A stretch of 64,000 nucleotides of DNA from Bacillus sp. SKDU12 (GCF_010093085.1 NZ_MSRC01000016.1:1-64000); one strand, 5' to 3'. Shown: positions 9,188-16,667, counted from the stretch's first letter. A program made the numbers and translations. The notes: generated by a model not told the origin, from the letters alone.

Positions 9188-9218
9188 AAAGGAGGTGAAA
9201 AACGGCAGGCCTGTTTTC
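9188..9218 (+). promoter_or_regulatory. Orphan Shine-Dalgarno plus hairpin in the bslA leader
   Basis: AAAGGAGGTGA (9188-9198) is a near-perfect Shine-Dalgarno sequence about 50 nt upstream of the bslA start with no suitable start codon after it. It runs into the inverted repeat GAAAAAC...GTTTTC (9197-9218). Ribosome-stalled SD elements in mRNA leaders can stabilise Bacillus transcripts, so a stabilising role is possible but is inference. Confidence 0.4.
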
Positions 9219-9246
9219 ATTTAAAACTTTGAGGGGGATTTTTATT

Positions 9247-9786
9247 ATGAAACGCAAACTATTATCTTCATTGGCAATCAGTGCACTAAGTCTTGGCTTA
9301 CTTGTTTCTGCACCTACCGCTTCTTTCGCTGCTGAATCTAAATCAACTTCCGCTCATACTGAGTCTACTATGAGAGCACAGTCAACAGCTTCATTGTTTG
9401 CAACAATCACAGGGTCCAGCAAAACGGAATGGTCTTTCTCTGATATTGAATTGACGTACCGTCCGAACACGCTCTTGAGCCTTGGGGTTGTAGAATTTAC
9501 GCTGCCAAGCGGATTCACTGCAACTACGAAAGACACAATGAACGGACATGCTTTGCGTACAACACAGATCCTCAATAATGGTAAAACTGTAAGAGTCCCT
9601 CTGGCACTTGATTTGTTAGGGGCTGGCGAGTTCAAATTAAGACTGAATAACAAAACACTTCCTGCCGCTGGTACATACACTTTCCGTGCGGAGAATAAAA
9701 GTTTGAGCATCGGAAATAAATTTTACGCTGAAGCCAGCATCGACGTGGCTAAGCGCAGCACTCCTCCGACTCAGCCATGCAACTAA
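9247..9786 (+). CDS. bslA: BslA, biofilm surface hydrophobin, with altered C-terminus
   Basis: A 179-residue secreted protein (YuaB). A Sec signal peptide (KRK followed by a hydrophobic core, likely cleaved after ASFA near residue 28) precedes an immunoglobulin-like fold. The hydrophobic cap region TLLSLGVVEF lets the protein coat the biofilm as a water-repellent film. B. subtilis 168 BslA, as I recall it, ends TQPCGCN with a CxC motif that supports disulfide-linked dimers. This copy ends TQPCN, so only one Cys remains and the protein is two residues shorter. The ATG at 9247 follows GAGGGGG. Confidence 0.96.
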   Translation: MKRKLLSSLAISALSLGLLVSAPTASFAAESKSTSAHTESTMRAQSTASLFATITGSSKTEWSFSDIELTYRPNTLLSLGVVEFTLPSGFTATTKDTMNGHALRTTQILNNGKTVRVPLALDLLGAGEFKLRLNNKTLPAAGTYTFRAENKSLSIGNKFYAEASIDVAKRSTPPTQPCN

Positions 9787-9794
9787 TCTAAAAA

Positions 9795-9822
9795 AAGACC
9801 GGTTCACTCCGGTCTTTTTTTG
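9795..9822 (+). terminator. bslA terminator
   Basis: AAGACCGG/CCGGTCTT hairpin followed by a T-run just after the bslA stop. Confidence 0.9.
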
Positions 9823-9883
9823 CGTCTTAATCTCTCCTTTTTCCACCATCCCCAATTATCTTTTTTCTTATTTAAAATTTAAA

Positions 9884-9912
9884 TTGACAAACACTAGAAA
9901 CAAGAGTAAATT
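9884..9912 (+). promoter_or_regulatory. ktrAB promoter
   Basis: TTGACA (9884-9889), 17 nt, TAAATT (9907-9912), immediately upstream of the c-di-AMP riboswitch. Confidence 0.85.
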
Positions 9913-9934
9913 CTTGAGTGTTCAATTTCATACA

Positions 9935-10080
9935 GTCTCTTTTACCGCTTAATCAAACACGAACGGGGGAACCAACGAATGGCTGTTTTTAAGCAGCACT
10001 GGGGTGAATCTTACGAAGTAAGAAGGGGTACTCTGAATCCCTAATCCGACAGCTAACCTCGTAGGCGTATACAGAGAGGA
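9935..10080 (+). ncRNA. c-di-AMP riboswitch (ydaO-yuaA type)
   Basis: The leader carries the conserved pieces of this class: ACGGGGGAACCAACGAA near the 5' side, GGGGTGAATC, and TAATCCGACAGCTAACCTCGTAGGCG on the 3' side. ktrA (yuaA) is one of the two genes that gave the class its name. Binding of cyclic di-AMP favours the downstream terminator (10093-10119), so high c-di-AMP should switch off potassium uptake. The ends given are approximate. Confidence 0.93.
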
Positions 10081-10092
10081 GGCCTATTTATC

Positions 10093-10119
10093 GGCCATTC
10101 TTTGCAATGGTCTTTTTTT
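10093..10119 (+). terminator. Riboswitch-controlled terminator of ktrAB
   Basis: GGCCATT/AATGGTC hairpin and T7 between the c-di-AMP aptamer and the ktrA start; this is the expression platform. Confidence 0.85.
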
Positions 10120-10155
10120 GCATCAAAACGTTATTTACTAAGGGAGATATGAACA

Positions 10156-10824
10156 GTGGGAAAAATGAAAAATAAACAATTTGCTGTGATCGGACTGGGC
10201 CGTTTTGGCGGCAGCATTTGCAAAGAGCTGCACAGAATGGGGCATGATGTCCTTGCCATTGATATTAACGAAGAAAAGGTAAATGCGTTCGTTTCTCATG
10301 CAACACATACGGTGATCGCAAATGCCACTGAAGAAAAAGAATTGCTTTCGTTAGGAATACGCAATTTTGAGTATGTGATTGTTGCCATCGGAGCGAATAT
10401 TCAAGCGAGTACTCTGACTACGTTATTATTAAAGGAGTTTGACATTCCGAATATTTGGGTGAAGGCTCAAAACTATTATCATCATAAGGTGCTTGAAAAA
10501 ATCGGCGCCGACCGCATTATTCATCCTGAAAAGGATATGGGCGTTAAAATCGCACAAAGTCTTTCAGATGAGAATGTTTTGAATTACATTGATTTATCAG
10601 ATGATTATAGTATTGTCGAGCTGCTGGCAACAAAAAAGCTTAATTCAAAATCGCTTTTTGATCTGAATGTAAAGGCGAAGTACGGCTGTACAATTCTGGC
10701 TATTAAACATCTTGGAGATGTCCGTCTTTCTCCCGCCCCTGAAGATATCATTTTCGAAAAGGATTGTCTGGTGATCATGGGAAACAAAAAGGATATTAGA
10801 CGTTTTGAAAACGAAGGGATGTAG
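10156..10824 (+). CDS. ktrA: KtrA, regulatory subunit of the KtrAB potassium transporter
   Basis: A 222-residue RCK protein. The N-terminal Rossmann domain has the nucleotide motif GLGRFGGSIC (residues 13-22), and the C-terminal RCK_C domain (from about 140) is where c-di-AMP binds in this family. An octameric KtrA ring gates the KtrB dimer in response to ATP/ADP. The GTG start at 10156 follows AAGGGAG. ktrB follows after 6 nt. Confidence 0.96.
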   Translation: MGKMKNKQFAVIGLGRFGGSICKELHRMGHDVLAIDINEEKVNAFVSHATHTVIANATEEKELLSLGIRNFEYVIVAIGANIQASTLTTLLLKEFDIPNIWVKAQNYYHHKVLEKIGADRIIHPEKDMGVKIAQSLSDENVLNYIDLSDDYSIVELLATKKLNSKSLFDLNVKAKYGCTILAIKHLGDVRLSPAPEDIIFEKDCLVIMGNKKDIRRFENEGM

Positions 10825-10830
10825 ACAAAG

Positions 10831-12168
10831 GTGACGCTTAAAAAGGATAGAGTAATTAAATGGGTTCGCTTTACTCCGCCTCAAGTGCTTGCAATTGGTT
10901 TTTTTCTTACGATTATTATCGGAGCTGCGCTGTTAAAGCTTCCGATTTCTGTTATAAAGCCTTTGTCATGGATAGACGCCCTTTTTACTGCGGCATCTGC
11001 TACAACTGTTACAGGACTTGCAGTTGTTGATACCGGGACAGAGTTTACTCTTTTCGGGCAAATAGTCATCATGGGGCTGATCCAGATCGGCGGGCTTGGA
11101 TTTATGACTTTTGCTGTTTTAATCGTCATGATATTAAGAAAAAAAATCGGGTTAAAAGAACGAGTGCTGGTTCAGGAAGCTTTAAATCAGCCGACAATTG
11201 GCGGCGTCATCGGCCTTGTCAAAGTTTTGTTTCTGTTTTCAATCAGTGTTGAGTTAATAGCAGCACTCATCTTATCCATTAGGCTTGTGCCCCAGTTCGG
11301 CTGGGCATCCGGCTTATTTGCCAGCTTGTTTCACGCCATATCTGCTTTTAACAATGCCGGGTTTTCGGTGTGGCCGGATAATTTGATGAGCTATGTTGGC
11401 GATCCTACAGTGAACCTAGTGATTACTTTCTTATTTATCACTGGAGGGATTGGATTTACCGTTCTGTTTGACATGATGAAAAAGCGGCGATGGAAGGCGT
11501 TTTCTCTACACACGAAAATCATGCTTACCGGAACCTTGATTCTGAATGCAGCTGCCATGCTTGTGATCTTTGTTTTAGAGTACAGCAATCCCGGCACGCT
11601 TGCCCATCTGCAGATAGGAGATAAACTATGGGCCGCCTATTTTCAGGCTGTGACACCGAGAACCGCCGGCTTCAATTCTATTGATATAGGAAGTATGAGA
11701 GAAGGAACGATTGTATTTATTTTATTATTAATGTTTATTGGAGCAGGCAGCGCTTCAACGGCAAGCGGCATTAAGCTGACTACGTTCATCGTGATTTTGA
11801 TGTCTGTCATCGCTTATTTGCGCGGAAAAAAAGAAACGGTTATTTATCGCCGCTCCATCAAATATCCGATTATCATTAAAGCTTTAGCCGTGAGCGTCAT
11901 CAGTTTGTTCATCGTGTTTTTAGGAATATTCGCCCTGACGATCACAGAACAAGCGCCGTTTATTCAAATTGTGTTTGAAGTCTTTTCCGCATTCGGAACT
12001 GTCGGTCTTACGATGGGATTGACTCCAGAACTCACAACAGCGGGAAAATGTATCATTATAATCATTATGTTCATTGGAAGAATTGGTCCTTTGACGTTTG
12101 TGTTCTCATTCGCGAAAACAGAGACATCCAATATTCGTTACCCTGACGGTGAAGTATTTACAGGTTGA
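10831..12168 (+). CDS. ktrB: KtrB, potassium-translocating membrane subunit
   Basis: A 445-residue SKT-superfamily channel-like transporter made of four M1-P-M2 repeats. The selectivity-filter glycines are visible in TVTGLA, NNAGFS, TAGFNS and GTVGLT. GAGSASTASGIK matches the intramembrane gating loop of the third repeat. It imports K+ with Na+ dependence under osmotic stress, gated by KtrA. A GTG start at 10831 follows the ktrA stop closely and fits the family length. Confidence 0.96.
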   Translation: MTLKKDRVIKWVRFTPPQVLAIGFFLTIIIGAALLKLPISVIKPLSWIDALFTAASATTVTGLAVVDTGTEFTLFGQIVIMGLIQIGGLGFMTFAVLIVMILRKKIGLKERVLVQEALNQPTIGGVIGLVKVLFLFSISVELIAALILSIRLVPQFGWASGLFASLFHAISAFNNAGFSVWPDNLMSYVGDPTVNLVITFLFITGGIGFTVLFDMMKKRRWKAFSLHTKIMLTGTLILNAAAMLVIFVLEYSNPGTLAHLQIGDKLWAAYFQAVTPRTAGFNSIDIGSMREGTIVFILLLMFIGAGSASTASGIKLTTFIVILMSVIAYLRGKKETVIYRRSIKYPIIIKALAVSVISLFIVFLGIFALTITEQAPFIQIVFEVFSAFGTVGLTMGLTPELTTAGKCIIIIIMFIGRIGPLTFVFSFAKTETSNIRYPDGEVFTG

Positions 12169-12172
12169 TGTT

Positions 12173-12206
12173 AAAAACTCCGGCGATTTAAGCGCCGGAG
12201 TTTTTA
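12173..12206 (+). terminator. ktrAB terminator
   Basis: AAAAACTCCGGCG/CGCCGGAGTTTTT stem just after the ktrB stop. Confidence 0.92.
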
Positions 12207-12232
12207 TGATTCGATATTTTTTCATGTTCCGC

Positions 12233-12409
12233 GATTGATGGCATTATCCCTCTGCATGGTCACAGGTCACGTTTTTTTATCGGACCGACCGCTACAAGAT
12301 CATAACAGCGATGTAATTGCCTTTTTTTAAGTTTGAGATTGTCAGCATGGTAGAGTCCGATACTAAACAAACATACAGAACAGTCAATAAGTGATGAATA
12401 TGTGAAGTA
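12233..12409 (-). pseudogene. yubF: Decayed yubF (YiaAB two-helix family)
   Basis: No open frame exists here, but minus-strand translation gives YFTYSSLIDCSVCLFSIGLYHADNLKL when read from 12409, in one frame. A frameshifted KGNYIAVMIL then hits a stop, and a third piece reads VTMQRDNAIN. In that order they match YubF as I recall it from 168 (FLFSIGLYNADNLEL, YYIAVMILVAVG, VTRDNAED), a small two-helix membrane protein that sits between ktrB and lytG there. At least two frameshifts and a stop show the gene is dead. The N-terminus is not recognisable. Confidence 0.75.
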
Positions 12410-12471
12410 TTATTCCCCATAATCCCCTAAACGGAACAAAAAATGAAAAATACCTGCAAAAAGCCCTCGGT

Positions 12472-13320
12472 TCAGGTTGCTTCCTTGATTTCAACAGCTG
12501 AATCATCAATCCAGCCGATGAGTTTATCTTTAATTTGAAATTGGTACCAGACGGACTGGCCTCTCTGCCTTTTGGATACAACCTTTATGTCTTTGCCGAC
12601 GTAAGATTGGGCAGAGGTGATCTTTATGGACCGATCATCAGTAGAAGGCTTGGACCATATGTCTTGAACAGCACCGTCTTTAATGGAGGCGTTTAGATCC
12701 ACTGGTTTGAGAGATGGATTTACCTTATCGTACTCATTTAAATCGTATGTTTCCACAATAGCGCTGATTTTGTTAGCGTAATCAGGGTCTGTAGCGTACC
12801 CTGCCTTTTGCAAGGCCGTCGCCGCTTCCTTATAATCTCCAGCATCAAGCACTGGTTTATACTTCTTTTTATTCCATGAAGTGCCGCGAACAAACAATTG
12901 GGCGTGATCGTCCATTGATTCAAAAAACGTGCTGTATTTTCGAAACTTCGCACGAATGGTCTTTCGTTCCCCTTTTTCAAATTCGTCCGTTTCCATCGTG
13001 ACATGATGGCCTTTATATTTTCCTTTTACGCCAAAAAGGTTGTTGGCCTGGGCAGCAAGCTCGCTGTTTCCCCAGTCAGATTCAAGAATAGCCTGAGCAA
13101 TTGTAATACTGGGGAGAACATGATATTTCTCATACAAAATTTGCGCATGTCCGGACAGGCTATCTATAAATAATTGCCGTTCATCAATTTCTTCAGGCTC
13201 TTTCGATGTCTCAATCGGTTTTGATAATGTTGTCGCTAAAACAAAAAAAGCGAGCGGGATCGATACAATAAAAAATAGCGCAATGAAGATTCTGCGTTTT
13301 CTCAGTTTTTTACGGGCCAT
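12472..13320 (-). CDS. lytG: LytG, exo-acting N-acetylglucosaminidase
   Basis: A 282-residue membrane-anchored or exported protein. A basic start and hydrophobic segment (about residues 12-31) precede a GH73 glucosaminidase domain (about 55-205). The likely catalytic Glu is in QAILESDWG, followed by the family motif NNLFGVKG. A C-terminal SH3-like wall-binding module ends in VWYQFQIKDKLIGWIDD. LytG is the major active vegetative glucosaminidase in B. subtilis and affects cell separation and motility. The ATG at 13320 follows AAGGAAGG by 6 nt; the frame is open to 13437 without a site. Confidence 0.95.
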   Translation of the reverse strand: MARKKLRKRRIFIALFFIVSIPLAFFVLATTLSKPIETSKEPEEIDERQLFIDSLSGHAQILYEKYHVLPSITIAQAILESDWGNSELAAQANNLFGVKGKYKGHHVTMETDEFEKGERKTIRAKFRKYSTFFESMDDHAQLFVRGTSWNKKKYKPVLDAGDYKEAATALQKAGYATDPDYANKISAIVETYDLNEYDKVNPSLKPVDLNASIKDGAVQDIWSKPSTDDRSIKITSAQSYVGKDIKVVSKRQRGQSVWYQFQIKDKLIGWIDDSAVEIKEAT

Positions 13321-13440
13321 GAAAACCTTCCTTCGGATTAAAAGATTACAAAAGTAAAAGAATCTACCTTTTAGAATTTTACTTGCACTTCTCATATTTT
13401 TCAATTCTTTAAGGATAAAGTTAGGAAAAGATTGCAAATA

Positions 13441-13470
13441 AAAAACCTTTCCCTCAAGGAAAAGGTTTTG
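13441..13470 (-). terminator. yubD terminator
   Basis: AAACCTTTTCC/GGAAAGGTTT hairpin with a T-run on the minus strand, directly after the yubD stop and upstream of lytG. Confidence 0.85.
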
Positions 13471-13479
13471 ATCCTGTAC

Positions 13480-15015
13480 CTATTTTAATAAGTTTCTGAG
13501 TGCGTGGCGATATTCTCTATCCCGTATCACATGATGTGAATTGGCTGCAGTCTTTGGCAGTCCTTCTGATGAAACGGCTGGTTTTTCTGGAGCTGTTTTC
13601 GCTTTGTCATGCGGTTTATGTGCCAGCTTGTGCCCCATGCCTGTGGCATTCATACAGAATGATAAGCAAACGATCAGCACGCTTAGGATAAAAGAAATGA
13701 GAAAGAGATCATGATAAGCAATCATCATAGAATCCTGCACCGAACCGTTTTGTCTGGCAGCATCTTTTTTCGTAAAAAAGCCGATAAGAATTGGAACTCC
13801 CATATAGACAAACAACCTTAAAAACTGAACAGCTGTCATTCTCTTGACTAAATCAGGCAGCGGGCCGCCCATAGCAGCTCCCATAAGCCCTGCGGCCACT
13901 GTCAGCCCTGTTCCAGCCGCAAGCATGATAAACAGCACTGCAAACATATAGAGTGATGAATGATCCTGCATATGCAGCCATTGAAAATTCACAAATACGA
14001 GCATAAGAGCACCTATAATACCGAGCACTCCGGGTCCGACTTTATCATAAAACAATGTGCTCACAATGGCGGCAATTGCCACTCCAATTAGAAGAGTCAA
14101 ATTTAAAAGAACGAGATGCTCCTGAGAGATATTATACATTTGACGCAGCAATCCTTGAAAAGCAGAAAGGCTGACAGCTACAGTTATAGTTCCTGCAGCA
14201 ATGATAAATAAGCCGAGAATCGGTTTTGGCAGCAGCATCAGTTTAATAGAAATAAAGGGGTTTTTCTTTTTATACTCCACAATTAATAGAACAACCAGCA
14301 AGCATAAAGTAATGCCAAACCCAGTCCATGCATACCCTGATGAAAGCCCCAACTTTTGCAGAAAAACAAATGTAACCGCTGAAGCCAGAGCAAGGCACAC
14401 AGATAAAATAATTCCTGCGTTATCAAGCGGCTGTTTTTGCTCTTGTGAACCATGATGCTCATCATGAAGAAAGAAATAGCTCACTAAGACACCGATCAGT
14501 GACAATGCGCCAAAGGTGTAAAACAGCCATCTCCAGTGGCCGCAGCCTGTAGCAATTGTTCCAAGGATCGTGCCGATGATCACAGAGCCATAAAATCCGC
14601 CGATCAGCACCAGCAGAGCATAGTTTCTGCGTTCAATCGGAAAAGACAAAACAAGCATTGGAATCATAATCATCAGCATAACGCCTGTAGCCGCCCCCTG
14701 TAAAAAACGCCCTATCGCCATCCATGCAATATCACTCGAACATGCGAAGAGCAATGAACCAAATATAAAAGCGGGTAATGAGGCCAAATAGATTGGACGC
14801 GCACCAAATTTTTTTCTCAGCAATGGTCCTGCCGGCACTAATAAAGCAAAGGCCATATTGCCGATCAATATTGGATTTACCGATGTGAAGCCACTTGTTC
14901 CAACCGTCTTTTGAACGAGGCCTTGCACTGACGACAATGCCGTGTTAGACATCAATCCCGGTCCGACCGCTAAAACGGCGAGCAAAGAAATCATCCAATA
15001 ATGTTTTGTCTTCAT
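13480..15015 (-). CDS. yubD: YubD, MFS transporter (DHA2-like)
   Basis: A 511-residue integral membrane protein with about 14 membrane segments, in the major facilitator superfamily (drug:H+ antiporter-2 size class). RFLQGAATGVMLM corresponds to motif C/B-type sequence of DHA2 transporters. The substrate is unknown; an efflux role is inference. The C-terminus is a long basic cytoplasmic tail. The ATG at 15015 follows AGGAAGG; the frame is open to 15048. A promoter and a leader hairpin lie upstream. Confidence 0.9.
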   Translation of the reverse strand: MKTKHYWMISLLAVLAVGPGLMSNTALSSVQGLVQKTVGTSGFTSVNPILIGNMAFALLVPAGPLLRKKFGARPIYLASLPAFIFGSLLFACSSDIAWMAIGRFLQGAATGVMLMIMIPMLVLSFPIERRNYALLVLIGGFYGSVIIGTILGTIATGCGHWRWLFYTFGALSLIGVLVSYFFLHDEHHGSQEQKQPLDNAGIILSVCLALASAVTFVFLQKLGLSSGYAWTGFGITLCLLVVLLIVEYKKKNPFISIKLMLLPKPILGLFIIAAGTITVAVSLSAFQGLLRQMYNISQEHLVLLNLTLLIGVAIAAIVSTLFYDKVGPGVLGIIGALMLVFVNFQWLHMQDHSSLYMFAVLFIMLAAGTGLTVAAGLMGAAMGGPLPDLVKRMTAVQFLRLFVYMGVPILIGFFTKKDAARQNGSVQDSMMIAYHDLFLISFILSVLIVCLSFCMNATGMGHKLAHKPHDKAKTAPEKPAVSSEGLPKTAANSHHVIRDREYRHALRNLLK

Positions 15016-15067
15016 GTTGTCATTCCTTCCTATACATACGAAACACATTATTTTTAAAAACCAAAAG

Positions 15068-15097
15068 AAGCTAATAGTTTTTGCACGCCATTAGCTT
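15068..15097 (-). promoter_or_regulatory. Leader hairpin upstream of yubD
   Basis: AAGCTAAT and ATTAGCTT form a perfect 8-bp inverted repeat in the yubD 5' leader, followed on the transcript by CTTTTGGTTTTT. It lies between the promoter at 15127-15155 and the start codon, so it could attenuate transcription. No ligand class was recognised. Confidence 0.4.
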
Positions 15098-15126
15098 TCA
15101 TTCTAATATTCTCCCTGTCTTGAGAA

Positions 15127-15155
15127 ATGATATGATGTTATGAGTGTTATGTGAA
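15127..15155 (-). promoter_or_regulatory. Candidate yubD promoter
   Basis: TTCACA (15150-15155), 17-nt spacer, TATCAT (15127-15132) on the minus strand, about 110 nt upstream of the yubD start. Confidence 0.5.
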
Positions 15156-15385
15156 CAAATGAGCATACATTCGAAAATTATTCCGAAACAACTCTGTTTG
15201 TCAATGACGCAAATTTCAAGCACAACATAAATATCTGCACCGCATTTTCCTGAAAATCGCGTTTTTAAATACAAGGATGTGGAACTTACGGGTCCATGCT
15301 CCCTCAAGCGATTCAAAGCAGGCAGGCTGTTCTCTTCCAACTAATAAAAAAGGTTCAGCAAACGGCATTTCTCTCAAAAACAACG
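15156..15385. other. Intergenic DNA with no recognised gene
   Basis: This stretch between the yubD promoter and the decayed attachment site contains only a weak 80-codon minus-strand frame (15098-15340) with no family resemblance. In B. subtilis 168, as I recall it, a cysteine dioxygenase gene (cdoA/yubC) occupies this neighbourhood; no trace of it was recognised. Confidence 0.5.
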
Positions 15386-15450
15386 CCTTATAGAATAAAG
15401 GTATGGAACAAAGGATAGCTCGAACCCTTGTTGACCTCTATCGTGCCAGT
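15386..15450 (-). repeat. Decayed partial copy of tRNA-Ala (probable attachment-site remnant)
   Basis: CCTTATAGAATAAAGG and the following GGTATGGA..CTCGAACCC..GACCTCTA..GTGCCAG repeat, with a few substitutions and small insertions, the 3' half of the intact tRNA-Ala gene (16702 to about 16742) and its downstream terminator. A direct repeat of a tRNA 3' end about 1.3 kb from the intact tRNA is the classic footprint of an element that integrated into the tRNA by site-specific recombination. The decay shows the event is old. Confidence 0.75.
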
Positions 15451-15885
15451 TCGAAGATGGATTTTTGATACTAACGGACGTTTTATAGTTTCTGATTGGG
15501 TTGGTCACCTGTCCCTAAAAGCATTATAACATACTTCATTTACATCTCTGTCAGGCGTTAAATTAAATAACTATTTTAAATGCCGCTTATTCTCTTCCAA
15601 AAATCCCCTCGTAGATAAAAGAACTTTTGTTCGTATGTGATTTATTTAAGGAAAGAAAATTAAAATGGCAGATTTTGAGCATAAAATGTATTGAATTATT
15701 TTTAATATAAGTTACTTCAGAAACATGGAACTATTGGAGCGAAAAACCGCAAACTTTTTTCTTCGGTTAGTTTCTTTCAGGGTTCATTTTCCAAATAAAA
15801 GGCTTTTTGTGTTTTCTCGATAACTTTATATGGTGAAATTTTATTGATTATTGCACCGCAAGGCTTAACAAGAAAGGATATGATC

Positions 15886-16116
15886 ATGAAAGTTTTTGAA
15901 GCCAAAACACTGCTTTCCGAAGCAGATAAACGCGCCAAGGAATACAAAGAATTAAGAAGTCAGATGGTCAATCTCAAGAAAGCCTTTAAAGCTGTAGCTG
16001 ATTTAGATGACAGTGAGTTTTCCGGCAAAGGCGCCGACAACATTAAAGCATTTTATCAAGACCACGCAGGTGTAGCTGTCAATTTGATTGACTTACTTGA
16101 TAAGAGCGATGATTGA
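15886..16116 (+). pseudogene. Orphan N-terminus of an LXG-type toxin
   Basis: A 76-residue frame, [20 protein letters not shown] onward, matches the first ~70 residues of the LXG polymorphic toxins of B. subtilis (YeeF/YobL type), which are exported by the type VII system and carry a C-terminal nuclease. Here the protein stops soon after FYQDHAGV, far short of the full LXG domain (over 200 residues), and has no toxin domain or immunity gene nearby. AAAGGA precedes the ATG by normal spacing and a terminator follows, so the fragment could still be expressed. I treat it as a truncated remnant within the mobile-element scar. Confidence 0.8.
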
Positions 16117-16123
16117 AACTTTT

Positions 16124-16155
16124 TAGGTCCCTTGGAATTCAAGGGACCTTTTTAT
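16124..16155 (+). terminator. Terminator after the LXG fragment
   Basis: AGGTCCCTTG/CAAGGGACCT hairpin around the EcoRI-type GAATTC loop, then T5. It also underlies the 3' end of the endolysin remnant on the other strand. Confidence 0.85.
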
Positions 16156-16156
16156 T

Positions 16157-16464
16157 ACTTCAAGTTTTGCTTTTGTAGCTGGTCCATAAATGTCGTCAGA
16201 ATTTAACCATTCATCAGCTGGAACCGTCTTACTACATCAGCTGTTTTTGGTCCGTAATAGCTATCGATACCGAAGTTTTTGGCTTTCTTATCCGGATAGA
16301 AATGCATTGCCGACAGGGCTGTTTGGATCTGCTTGACGGCTTCGCTGTGCATTAATGGGCTTTTCATTTTGAAAATACCAGAAGGCAGATTAAAGGACAA
16401 TTTCTTTTTACTTGAGCTTGGTTTTTTCACTGCCTGGGACGAAGTTGTTTTCTTGCTTGATGTT
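16157..16464 (-). pseudogene. C-terminal remnant of a phage endolysin (XlyA-like), frameshifted
   Basis: Minus-strand translation gives a Ser/Thr/Lys linker, then LSFNLPSGIFKMKSPLM and a peptidoglycan-binding repeat ending YYGPKTADVVRRFQLMNG before a TAA at 16203-16205. The next repeat resumes in another frame as DDIYGPATKAKLEVI down to about 16157. This is the wall-binding tail of PBSX-type N-acetylmuramoyl-L-alanine amidases. The amidase domain is missing and the frame is broken, so it is a prophage fossil. The open frame continues upstream to 16565, but that part is unrelated sequence overlapping an integrase remnant. Confidence 0.8.
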
Positions 16465-16475
16465 TTCAGCCAAAC

Positions 16476-16598
16476 GCCGGTCATGCAAACAGACGAATCA
16501 TATCTGATATTTACGACCATATTACCGAAAAACTTGAAAATGAGACAGCTCAATATTTTGATCAATTCAACCCTAATTTAAAGGTGAAAAGTAACTAA
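16476..16598 (+). pseudogene. C-terminal fragment of a tyrosine recombinase (integrase)
   Basis: Plus-strand translation from 16476 gives AGHANRRIISDIYDHITEKL, then ENETAQYFDQFNPNL, and a stop at 16598. GHAN...DIYDHITEKL is the last catalytic block of phage/ICE tyrosine recombinases, holding the active-site His and the nucleophilic Tyr. Only 40 residues survive. It points toward and ends about 100 bp from the tRNA-Ala 3' end, the usual position of an integrase next to its attachment site. Too short for most gene callers. Confidence 0.75.
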
Positions 16599-16667
16599 GT
16601 TACCACAAAATAAAAATTTTCTGTCCCAATTATTTTTTTAGGGTAATCCTTTCTGTTCCAGACAAAC

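Noticed and set aside
12384..12581. 65-codon ORF at the end of lytG
   Set aside because: Mostly a shadow of lytG in another frame; no site or family.
15098..15340. 80-codon minus-strand ORF upstream of yubD
   Set aside because: No ribosome-binding site, no family resemblance, overlaps the yubD promoter region; probably chance.
15490..15530. Minus-strand peptide MLLGTGDQPNQKL resembling a phage integrase end
   Set aside because: Only about a dozen codons in frame; similarity is an impression from memory and too short to call, although its place inside the element scar is suggestive.
16466..16565. N-terminal part of the minus-strand frame upstream of the endolysin remnant
   Set aside because: Not similar to an amidase, and the opposite strand encodes a convincing integrase tail there.
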